Assembly (NCBI GenBank): GCA_013815575.1
Contig: JACDFX010000019.1
Span: 1-11,211 of the forward strand
Length of the DNA stretch: 11,211 nucleotides
Source: Rubrobacter sp.
GTDB taxonomy: Bacteria; Actinomycetota; Rubrobacteria; Rubrobacterales; Rubrobacteraceae
Reading direction: 5' to 3'
Positions within the stretch are counted from its first letter, which is position 1, and each line of letters begins with the position of its first letter. Positions 1 to 6,406 of this stretch are shown here, piece by piece. The notes beneath the pieces were generated by a model. The model was not told where the DNA came from and ran no database searches. It worked only from the letters and a program-made list of their open reading frames with translations. The position numbers and the translations under genes were made by a program.

Positions 1-2
1 CC

Positions 3-314
3 GACGCGGACGACGACGGGGACAGCCTGGCCCAACTCCGCCGTGCCTCCAGGATGATAGAGAGCGACTGGATGGAGATCCCAAAAAGCTGCGCCCTCGC
101 GGGCCGCGCTATCGGCGAGCTCGGGGTTCGGGCCAAGACCGGTGCCTCCATCGTCGCGCTCGTCCGCGGCGACGAGGTCGTCACCAACCCCGGCCCGGAC
201 CTCACGCTGGAGCCCGGCGATACCGTGAGCGTCGTCGGGACCGCCGAGCAGCGGGCTGGCTTCCTCACCCTCCTGGACCAGAGGGACGGTCGGCCAGCAC
301 CCCCGCCGGTATAA
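3..314 (+). CDS. Partial: C-terminal RCK_C (TrkA-C) domain of a K+ antiporter or its regulatory subunit
   Basis: The frame is open from the left edge of the window to a TAA at 312-314, so only the C-terminus (about 103 residues) is present. An internal ATG at 54 is not needed to explain it. From WMEIPKSCALAGRAIGELG onward it matches the RCK_C fold: an N-terminal strand, the 'aGrtigEL' turn, 'TGASIVALVRG', a hydrophilic 'NPGPDLTLEPGDT' turn and the closing strand 'VSVVGT'. RCK_C domains bind ligands such as cations or nucleotides and regulate K+ channels, K+ uptake systems and CPA2 (KefB-like) cation:proton antiporters. The 'tGaSvvAivRg' style is common in antiporter tails and in separate KhtT/YhaT-like subunits, so either is possible. 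It also resembles the RCK_C domain of the channel encoded next (residues ~285-345). The stop codon overlaps the TATAAT box of that channel gene. Confidence 0.8.
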   Translation, partial: DADDDGDSLAQLRRASRMIESDWMEIPKSCALAGRAIGELGVRAKTGASIVALVRGDEVVTNPGPDLTLEPGDTVSVVGTAEQRAGFLTLLDQRDGRPAPPPV

Positions 315-315
315 T
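310..315 (+). promoter_or_regulatory. Consensus -10 box (TATAAT), probable leaderless promoter of the channel gene
   Basis: A perfect TATAAT at 310-315 lies exactly 7 bases before the ATG at 323, and there is no Shine-Dalgarno sequence in the 20 bases before that ATG. Transcription normally begins about 6-8 bases after a -10 box, so the mRNA would start at or next to the A of the start codon. Leaderless genes of this layout are common in actinobacteria. No good -35 (TTGACA-like) is seen at the usual spacing; the bases around 287-292 read CGGTCG. The box overlaps the TAA stop of the upstream gene. Confidence 0.5.
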
Positions 316-322
316 CCCGCGT

Positions 323-1402
323 ATGGCGGGGAGGAGGTCTGGAGATCGGGGTGCCTTCGAGGCGGTCTTCGGGCCGGAGGGCGAGGCGACCAGGCGCATC
401 CGGCTCGCGGTCCTCATGCTCGCGGGGATTATCGTCGTGGGTACGATCGGATACCTGGTCCTGGGCTGGAGTTTCCTCGACGCCTTGTACATGACGGTGA
501 TAACCGTGGGCACCATCGGTTTTGAGGAGGTCAGGGATCTCGACGAGAGTGTCGGCGGGCGGCTATGGACCATCGTCCTTATAATCAGCGGCGTCGCTGT
601 CCTTGGTTACGCCACGACTTCGCTCGTGGCGCTGGCCGTCGAGGGTACGGTGCGGGACTACTTCAGGAGTAGGCGGATGAGGACGGAGATAGCCAGGCTA
701 AACGGGCACTATGTCCTCTGCGGCTACGGCCGGGTCGGCCGGCAGGTGGCCGCGGAGTTCGCGCTAGACGGCGTCCCGTTCGTCGTGATCGAACAGGATC
801 CAAAGACTCTTGAGGTGTGCCTGGGGGAGGGCTACCCGGCGCTCTTCGGCGAGGCCGCCGACGACGAGACGTTGGAGGAGGCCGGCATCCTACGCGCCCG
901 CGGGCTCGTGGCCGCCGTAGATTCCGACGCGGACAACGTCTTCGTCGTCCTCTCCGCCCGCAAGCTCAACCCGAAGCTCCACATCGTCGCCCGCGCCTCA
1001 ACCGAGGAGTCGGCCGCCAAGCTGGAGATAGCCGGCGCCGACCGCACCCTTTCCCCTTACGCCGTCGGCGGCAGGCGACTCGCCTCCCTCGCCACCCAGC
1101 CCCTGGTCGTTGACTTTCTGGACGTCGTCACCCGCGGGGAGAAGGGCATAGAGTTCCGCCTCGAAGAGTTCGCCGTGCCGGACGACTCGGCCATCGCCGG
1201 CCGCACTATCGGGGAGTTGAGCATCGGCGAGCGTACCGGGGCCATCGTCCTGGCGTTTCGGACCAGGGAGGGCAACTTCGACACCACCCCGTCGGCGATC
1301 GACAGGCTCCAGGCCGGCGACACCCTCATCGTGCTCGGCAGCACCGACCAGATCTCACGCCTGGAGCAACTCATGCGCGGCGAGAAGATAACGGAAGAGT
1401 AG
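323..1402 (+). CDS. Two-TM potassium channel with cytoplasmic RCK domain (MthK-like)
   Basis: This is a 359-residue membrane channel for K+ or a similar cation. Its pore is gated by a cytoplasmic RCK (regulator of K+ conductance) domain that forms a ring in the tetramer. TM1 is at about residues 28-48, the pore helix and filter at 52-70 and TM2 at 81-105. The Rossmann-type RCK_N domain starts at ~129 with the nucleotide motif GYGRVG (134-139) and an acidic residue after strand 2 (E157 in VIEQDP). RCK_C spans about 280-347 (AIAGRTIGELS, TGAIVLAF, AGDTLIVLGS). Length and domain order fit MthK-type channels. The filter is odd: TVGTIGFEEV (61-70) has G-F-E where channels usually have G-Y/F-G. The ATG at 323 is chosen because it lies 7 bases after TATAAT and only 8 bases after the upstream stop. 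The gene ends facing the minus-strand gene that ends at 1553. The 150 bases between them show no convincing terminator. Confidence 0.9.
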   Translation: MAGRRSGDRGAFEAVFGPEGEATRRIRLAVLMLAGIIVVGTIGYLVLGWSFLDALYMTVITVGTIGFEEVRDLDESVGGRLWTIVLIISGVAVLGYATTSLVALAVEGTVRDYFRSRRMRTEIARLNGHYVLCGYGRVGRQVAAEFALDGVPFVVIEQDPKTLEVCLGEGYPALFGEAADDETLEEAGILRARGLVAAVDSDADNVFVVLSARKLNPKLHIVARASTEESAAKLEIAGADRTLSPYAVGGRRLASLATQPLVVDFLDVVTRGEKGIEFRLEEFAVPDDSAIAGRTIGELSIGERTGAIVLAFRTREGNFDTTPSAIDRLQAGDTLIVLGSTDQISRLEQLMRGEKITEE

Positions 1403-1552
1403 GCATAAAGTTAAAGGTTTTCGTTGGCGAGCGGTGTCCGTTCCGGCGAGAGGCTGACCGTCGGTTCGCCCCGCCCCGTTCCGCCACAGGGTAATCAACC
1501 GACGTCCCGAATCACGAACTAGGGCCTCGCCTCCCGGGAATCTGATGCCTCA

Positions 1553-3967
1553 TTACTTCGGGCGGTACACCACCATGTCCGCGAGCCTCTCTTCGGGCTC
1601 GTAGTTGGCCTCGACCGCGGCGAGCATCTCGTCGGTCCAGCGGTCTTGCTTTATGTCTTTGGCGAACGGGGGTTCCCACATCATGATGACAGAGTATTTT
1701 TCTTTACGGATGGACTCTACGGCGCGGTCCTGGTTCCAGGCGCCGTCGCGGGAGAGTTGGGTCATCTCGAAGGGCTGGAATTGGATGTGCTTGCCGTTGA
1801 GGGGCAGGAGGCCCATGTACTCGTCGGTCAGGACCGGCCCGTCTGCGGCGGCCACGATCTTTGAGAGCTGGCGGACATCCCGCTCCTCGTCGACTACGTA
1901 GTCCTGCAGGCCTGAGGGGACGAGGGAGGACTGGGCGAGCGCCAGGACCTGCACGGCGAGCAGCGCGATGAGCAGCGCCCTGAGGCGCGGGCGTTCGCGC
2001 TGCCAGGCTATGAGGGCGCCGGTCGCCAGGCAGAGGGCCGCGGAGAGCTCCAGTAGGTAGTTGACGTCGGAGCCGACCTTGCCGACGAGCAGAGCGGAGG
2101 GGACGGTGAGGGCCAGGTACGGCCCCACGAGCCACCACACCCGGTCGCGCGGCGCCTTCCACAAAAACGCGAGGCCGCCGAGGAGGAGCAGCGGGCAGGC
2201 CAGGAGGGCGCCCAAAGCGTTGAAGCTGACCCGCTCCCACCGGAAGTCGTTCGTGTTGGCGATAACGGTGTTGAGAAAGAACCCGCCGTCGGTGGCGACG
2301 TTCAGGGCGAGGAACGAGACGAGGCCCAGGCCGCAGGAGATCCCGGCCAGCTCAAGCGCCCTGCGACGCCTCCCCTGAACCAGGAGCCACACGAAGGCCG
2401 TGAGCGGGGCGGCGAGCACGTAGGTCTGGCGGGTCGAGACGGCCGCGACGAACAGGAGGGCCGCGACGACCATGGTCCGCCGCCTCTCTGGCCAGCGCAC
2501 GACGGCGAACAGCCCGGCCCACGAGAGGGCGAGGCCGAGAAGGTCCACCCGGCCGAGAGAGGACCAGCGCAGGACGTAGGGGATCGCCGGGAAGGTCAGG
2601 CCGGCGGCCAGGGCGGCGATGCGGTCGCGGGTCAGCGTGTAGAGGGTCAGGGCGACGAAGAGGGCCGTGGCGGCGACGCTTGCGAGTGAGATCAGGCGCC
2701 CGTACCAGAACTCGGGCCCGAAGAGCCACACGAACGGGGCCTGCACCAGCAGGTAGAACGGGGGATAGTTGGAGATGGTGTAAGGCGCCTCCCCGAGATC
2801 CCCGGGGTAGATGTTCTTGAAGTCCGCGAGCCTCACCGCCTGGTCGAGCAGCGGCCCCTCCCCGTAGTTGAGCGGGAAGGAGAAGGCGAGCGCGTCCCAC
2901 CCGTGGCGCAAGAACAGCAACAACGCCCAGCTCTGGGCCAGCAGCAGTATGGCCGTGGCGACGCCGGGCGCGACCCTCCGGGCATGCACCTTTGCCCGGT
3001 TCCCCGTTCGGGGGCTCGTTCTCCCGTCCACGGCGGGAGGGGACCCTACCACCACGAGGCGCTGGTAGCCCAGGACGAGCGCCACCAGGGGCAGGGTGAC
3101 GACGACGGACAGGGCTGGCAGGAGGTCGTTCGGCATCTCGGGGAGGACCGCCGCCACGGGCCGCAGCCTCTCCTCCAACGCCGGGTTCCCGGCGAAAAGG
3201 TACTGGTTCCAGGCGAACACGAACGTGAGCACGGCCGTGGTCAGCACACCCGGGGTGGCGACCGGCAGCATGACGCGCCAGAAGGTTCCCGTCTGGGTCC
3301 CGTCCCCCCGGGCCGCCTCCCCGAGCTCCGCCGGCAGCTCCCTGAAATACGCCACGAGAAACCAGATGGCGAGCGGCAGCGCGACGACGAGGTCGGGCAC
3401 CAGCATCGCCAGGCGGCTGTGCGAGACCTCGAGGACCGCAGACCGGACGAGCGGCGGCGCCACGGCCGCGAGCGGGGGCAGGAGGCCCATCGCCAGCACC
3501 AGCGTCAGGGAGGTCTTGCCGGGCCGGAACCCGTTCCGGGCGATGGCGTAGGCTGCCATCGAGCCGATCAAAAAGCACACGACCGCCGTCGTTACGGCGG
3601 TTATGACCCCGTTGGCCAGGGGCCGCAGAAAATCCAAATCGTGGAGGAGGGAGACGTAGGGCAGCAGCGAGAAGCCCGGCGCGAACACCTCGGTCGGCGG
3701 GACGAAGAGCTCTCCGGGGCTTACGATCCTGCCCACCGCGTTCGTCTTGAAAACCCACGCCACCGGCAACAGGCTCACGAACGCGAACAGCATCACGAAC
3801 GTGGAGAAGACCGCCGGCCTGACGGCCCGCCTCACAGCGAACGGCCCCGGCCCGAAAGGGAGGCAGGGGCGGGCGGCGACTTGGCGCAAGCGGTGCTCTG
3901 TGCGTACAGGCCCATTCTCACCGAACCTCCCCGTGGCCTCTGACCGCGATCTCCGGTCCCGTTCCAA
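1553..3967 (-). CDS. Fusion: MalG-type ABC sugar permease + GT-C (PMT_2/ArnT-like) membrane glycosyltransferase
   Basis: One 804-codon frame holds two membrane proteins. Residues ~52-308 are a nearly complete carbohydrate ABC permease of the MalG type (binding-protein-dependent transport, inner-membrane component). It has several TM helices, 'NGVITAVTTAVVCFLIGSMA', and a good EAA coupling loop 'ELGEAARGDG' (214-223) followed nine residues later by 'MLP', then 'FAWNQYLFA' and the usual tail 'LPLVALVLGYQRLVV'. After a polar linker (~309-333), residues ~334-804 form a GT-C glycosyltransferase: about ten TM helices, a first extracytoplasmic loop with NYGEG (367-371) and acidic D375, then NYPPFY (400-405), and a soluble C-terminal region. 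Such enzymes move sugars from polyprenyl-phosphate donors outside the membrane. The start is uncertain. TTG at 3967 gives a basic 50-residue extension with only GGAG touching the start; GTG at codon 45 (3835) would give a more usual MalG N-terminus. A GTG at codon 327 could also start the glycosyltransferase alone. No ATPase, MalF or binding-protein gene is nearby. Confidence 0.85.
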   Translation of the reverse strand: MERDRRSRSEATGRFGENGPVRTEHRLRQVAARPCLPFGPGPFAVRRAVRPAVFSTFVMLFAFVSLLPVAWVFKTNAVGRIVSPGELFVPPTEVFAPGFSLLPYVSLLHDLDFLRPLANGVITAVTTAVVCFLIGSMAAYAIARNGFRPGKTSLTLVLAMGLLPPLAAVAPPLVRSAVLEVSHSRLAMLVPDLVVALPLAIWFLVAYFRELPAELGEAARGDGTQTGTFWRVMLPVATPGVLTTAVLTFVFAWNQYLFAGNPALEERLRPVAAVLPEMPNDLLPALSVVVTLPLVALVLGYQRLVVVGSPPAVDGRTSPRTGNRAKVHARRVAPGVATAILLLAQSWALLLFLRHGWDALAFSFPLNYGEGPLLDQAVRLADFKNIYPGDLGEAPYTISNYPPFYLLVQAPFVWLFGPEFWYGRLISLASVAATALFVALTLYTLTRDRIAALAAGLTFPAIPYVLRWSSLGRVDLLGLALSWAGLFAVVRWPERRRTMVVAALLFVAAVSTRQTYVLAAPLTAFVWLLVQGRRRRALELAGISCGLGLVSFLALNVATDGGFFLNTVIANTNDFRWERVSFNALGALLACPLLLLGGLAFLWKAPRDRVWWLVGPYLALTVPSALLVGKVGSDVNYLLELSAALCLATGALIAWQRERPRLRALLIALLAVQVLALAQSSLVPSGLQDYVVDEERDVRQLSKIVAAADGPVLTDEYMGLLPLNGKHIQFQPFEMTQLSRDGAWNQDRAVESIRKEKYSVIMMWEPPFAKDIKQDRWTDEMLAAVEANYEPEERLADMVVYRPK
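3002..3039 (-). other. Two short hairpins at the permease/glycosyltransferase junction
   Basis: Two inverted repeats sit side by side in the linker-coding stretch (codons ~310-322 of the fusion). The first pairs CTCCCG at 3021-3026 with CGGGAG at 3034-3039 across a 7-base loop. The second pairs CCCCG at 3002-3006 with CGGGG at 3009-3013 across a 2-base centre. No T-run follows. They may be the remains of a former intergenic region or terminator between two separate genes, or may simply reflect GC-rich sequence. Confidence 0.35.
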
Positions 3968-4020
3968 CTCCGACCCAATATCCTACCGCTTTCCGGCGCC
4001 CCGTATCCGAAAACGGCCGG

Positions 4021-4048
4021 TTGGAGAGACGAGGTCGGTGATTAGACT
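4021..4048 (+). promoter_or_regulatory. Candidate promoter for the MmcQ/YjbR gene
   Basis: TTGGAG at 4021-4026 and TAGACT at 4043-4048 are separated by 16 bases. The second fits the loose actinobacterial TANNNT -10 form. A start near 4055 would leave a short leader containing the AAGGA ribosome site at 4075-4079. The -35 match is only partial, so this is a tentative call in the 120-base divergent gap. Confidence 0.25.
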
Positions 4049-4087
4049 TCTCTTCGAGAAGGTTCAGCCCACGAAAGGAAGCCTCTG

Positions 4088-4459
4088 TTGGAAGAACGGC
4101 CGCTCCCGGAGTACCTGGAATACCATTGCGGGCGGAAGCCGGGCTCCACGTCGGGATTTCCCTTCGGCCAGGAACACCGGGTCTTCAAGGTCCGCGGCAA
4201 GATCTTCGCCGTCCTTCACGTCGAAGAGTCGCCGGTGAAGATTACCCTCAAGGCGGACCCGGAGCTTACCGGCCTCCTGCGCGGGCAGTACCCGTCCGTC
4301 CGACCGGCCCGCTACTTCGACAAACGCTACTGGAACACCCTCACCTGCGACGGAAACGTTCCGGAAGACGAGGTGATCGAACTCCTGGACACGTCCTACG
4401 ACATCATCGTCGAGGGCCTCAAAAAGTCCGACAGAGAGGCCCTGAAAGGTGCCCGGTAA
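4088..4459 (+). CDS. MmcQ/YjbR-family protein
   Basis: A 123-residue protein of the MmcQ/YjbR family (small cytosolic proteins with a CyaY-like fold, often annotated as DNA-binding; true function poorly known). The family pattern is clear: FPFG (24-27), 'RVFKVRGKIFAVLHVEE' (31-47), 'KITLKADPEL' (51-60), the proline/aromatic stretch 'VRPARYFDKRYWNTL' (71-85) with its characteristic K-x-x-W, then 'VPEDEVIELLDTSYDIIV'. The length is normal for the family. TTG at 4088 is chosen because AAGGA (4075-4079) lies eight bases before it and no better start is seen in frame. It is divergent from the permease-glycosyltransferase gene. Its stop is followed within eight bases by the radical SAM relic. Confidence 0.9.
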   Translation: MEERPLPEYLEYHCGRKPGSTSGFPFGQEHRVFKVRGKIFAVLHVEESPVKITLKADPELTGLLRGQYPSVRPARYFDKRYWNTLTCDGNVPEDEVIELLDTSYDIIVEGLKKSDREALKGAR

Positions 4460-4466
4460 AAGGTGA

Positions 4467-4694
4467 ACGACGGGGACAGAGTTCCCGAATTGCAAGGAGA
4501 AGGTGCTCAACCGCGTTCGCTCGATGCGGGGTGGGAGGCTCAAAGACCCGGACTTCGGGTCGCGCATGAAGGGTGGGGGCGTCTACGCGGGCGGTTCCCG
4601 AAACTATCCACGGTCTCGTTTCGTAGAGATGGTGGGGCTCGAGCTGGTCTCTTCGACTAGAGGAGGGCGGACCCCGATCCGGGTTGTGTGGTAG
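4467..4694 (+). pseudogene. Relic of the C-terminus of a PA0069/Rv2578c-like radical SAM gene
   Basis: A frame opening after the TGA at 4464-4466 and running to the TAG at 4692-4694 begins with residues that resemble the C-terminal tail of PA0069/Rv2578c-family radical SAM proteins: 'FPNCKEKVLNRVRSMRGG' followed by 'RLKDPDFGSRMKGGGVYA', recognisable over about 4476-4589. In that family the tail typically reads like 'RIRxxRGGxLxDxRFGxRMRGxG'. The radical SAM core with its CxxxCxxC cluster motif is absent: the preceding bases encode the MmcQ protein in another frame. After 4589 the similarity fades. A GTG at 4503 preceded by AAGGAGAAG could start a 63-residue peptide, but I read this as the decayed end of a deleted gene. 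The match is from memory of the family, not a search. Confidence 0.6.
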
Positions 4695-4762
4695 ACGCGA
4701 CCGTGCAAACATGGTCTGCGAAAGGGTTCGTGGACGTCTGACGGGGTGGGAAGGTTGTTCTT
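4590..4762. other. Gap before the SPFH pair, no gene recognised
   Basis: Together with the radical SAM relic, this makes about 300 bases without an intact gene. The bases hold the fading end of the relic frame and the leader of the first SPFH gene. A GGGAAGG stretch (4748-4754) serves as its likely ribosome site, eight bases before the GTG at 4763. I see no RNA gene, no strong promoter and no terminator. Confidence 0.5.
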
Positions 4763-6406
4763 GTGGCGAGGCTTGGCGAGAGGGTGCGGGACGCGGTCGA
4801 GGACTTCGGCGGGGAGGACCAGGCCGAGCAGTTCAAGATCGACGCCAGAGATTTCCTGTCCGCGCGGGAGCGCGGGGGGACGACCGGCACCAGGATAGAG
4901 CAGCAGACCGCCGCGCTCTCGGAGGCGGCGGAGATCGTCAACCGGAGCTTCCCGACCGTGGACGAATCGGGGAGGTTCATTAACGCGATCTCCCCCGTGG
5001 TCATCCCGAACCGCCAGTCCCTCTTCTGGCGCCTGATGCCCATAGGGATGCTCGCCGTGTTCGTCTTTCTCGGGGTCGTGGTGACGGTCGCCCTGAGCCA
5101 GATAGCGGACGTCGCACCCATCGGTCTCGCGGTCTTCGGGCCGCACCTGTGGCTGCTCCTGATCGGGCTCGCCGCGTTTACCTGGTGGCGCCAGAGCGTG
5201 GTGATGGTCCCGGACGGCTGCCGCGCTGTCATCACCCGTTTCGGGAAGCTCGAAGAGGTCGTCGGCGCCGGACGGAAGTTGCTCTTCAACCCGTGGAAAC
5301 AGGTCAGCTACATCGTCAACACGACCAGGGAGTACCCGTACAACGCCCCCATCAGGCAGGCGCCCACGTCGAGCCGGGTCAACGCTAGCGTCGACCTCTT
5401 TCTGCAGTTCAGGATCGAGGAACCGGCGGAGTTCATCTTCACCGTTGGCGGTGTCAAGGGGTTCTCGGACAAGCTCGAGAACGCCATAAGCGAGGTTACC
5501 CGGGCCCTGATCTACGAGCAGCGCGCCGAGGACATCTACGACCTCGTCGGCGAGAGCACCCAGAAGTTCATCGACTCCTTGAACGAACAGTTCCTGCCGG
5601 CGATTCGGTTCACCAACGCCAACATCACCCACGCCGAGCCCTCAAGCCAGGAGTACAGGATGGACCTCGCCGCCCCCGAGATGGTTCGGGTGGCGAAAGA
5701 AGCCTACACCTACGAGTACGAGCTGCGCCTTCGCAAGGAGCAAGACGAGGGTGAGTTGCGCGGAGAACTCGCGTCCCTGCGCGAGACGCGGTCTGCGATA
5801 AGCGCCGAGATAGCGACCTACCAGGCCCAGATCGACACGGCGCGGGAGCGTGAGACGAACCGGGCCAACGCCAGCGCCCGCGAGCGGATGGTCGAGGCCG
5901 AGAGCACGGCCAACGCCAACGCGTCGCTGCTCGAAGCCCAGGCGCTCGACATCCGGGCTGTAAGCAGCGCCGCGGCGCCGGAGATCCTGGAGTACCGCTT
6001 TCAGCAGGACGTGCTGGAGAAGCTCTCGGGGGTGGCGGACAGCCTGCCGCAAGTCGTCCAGATCGGGGCCGGCGGCGAGGAGGCGGTGGACTTTCTGGAG
6101 ATCTCGCGGCGCATGATCGGGACGGGCGGGGAGCCGCTCTTCACGCCGGAAGACATGCAGGCCATCCGGGACCGGATGGGGGAGATACAGGCCCGCATCC
6201 ACGACCGCGCCCAGGAGATAGAACGCCTCTCCAACGGCCACGCCGCCCAGCCGGAAGAAGGACCACAGGAACGCCCGGTCGCCGAGGCGGCGACCGAGGA
6301 TAGGGTCGAGGAGATCCGGCAGTCCGTCACGGACGAGGCCGTGAAAGAGCGCGTCGAGCGCCTCGGCCACGACGAAGGGCCCGGCACGAACGGGGAGGAG
6401 GCCTGA
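4763..6406 (+). CDS. SPFH (band 7/prohibitin) membrane protein, first of a coupled pair
   Basis: A 547-residue SPFH-domain protein. Such proteins form large ring or cage oligomers at the membrane that organise microdomains or regulate membrane proteases (stomatin, flotillin, HflK/HflC families). Order: a hydrophilic N-terminal region (1-88); two TM segments (~91-113 and ~122-141); the SPFH domain (~143-300) with 'VPDGCRAVITRFGKLEEVVGAG', 'LFNPWKQVSYI', 'VNASVDLFLQFRIEEPAEF' and 'NANITHAEPS'; a long charged, alanine-rich coiled coil (~305-400); and an acidic C-terminal tail rich in E and R. The two TM segments and ~90-residue N-terminal extension are longer than in plain stomatins. GTG at 4763 is chosen because of GGGAAGG eight bases upstream. 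The stop overlaps the next start (TGATG). No FtsH or NfeD gene is nearby. Confidence 0.88.
   Translation: MARLGERVRDAVEDFGGEDQAEQFKIDARDFLSARERGGTTGTRIEQQTAALSEAAEIVNRSFPTVDESGRFINAISPVVIPNRQSLFWRLMPIGMLAVFVFLGVVVTVALSQIADVAPIGLAVFGPHLWLLLIGLAAFTWWRQSVVMVPDGCRAVITRFGKLEEVVGAGRKLLFNPWKQVSYIVNTTREYPYNAPIRQAPTSSRVNASVDLFLQFRIEEPAEFIFTVGGVKGFSDKLENAISEVTRALIYEQRAEDIYDLVGESTQKFIDSLNEQFLPAIRFTNANITHAEPSSQEYRMDLAAPEMVRVAKEAYTYEYELRLRKEQDEGELRGELASLRETRSAISAEIATYQAQIDTARERETNRANASARERMVEAESTANANASLLEAQALDIRAVSSAAAPEILEYRFQQDVLEKLSGVADSLPQVVQIGAGGEEAVDFLEISRRMIGTGGEPLFTPEDMQAIRDRMGEIQARIHDRAQEIERLSNGHAAQPEEGPQERPVAEAATEDRVEEIRQSVTDEAVKERVERLGHDEGPGTNGEEA

Noticed and set aside
1403..1552. Bidirectional terminator between the channel and the fusion gene
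   Set aside because: Only imperfect, widely spaced complementarity (TGGCGAGCGG with CCGTTCCGCCA) is seen, with no T-run.
2352..3758. Long open frames overlapping the fusion gene in other frames (minus 2352-3758, plus 2903-3943)
   Set aside because: They are rich in Arg, Gly and Pro with no domain pattern, as expected for shadow frames in GC-rich DNA. The 804-codon frame has clear membrane and family motifs.
4615..4650. tRNA 3'-end-like stretch on the minus strand (CTCGAGCCCCACCATCTCT)
   Set aside because: It recalls a T-loop plus acceptor arm, but no matching 5' acceptor strand, anticodon arm or T-stem partner is present. At most it is a chance match or very decayed scar.
4604..5632. 342-codon open frame on the minus strand opposite the first SPFH gene
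   Set aside because: It is antisense to a clear SPFH domain, low in complexity, and shows no recognisable motif or ribosome site.
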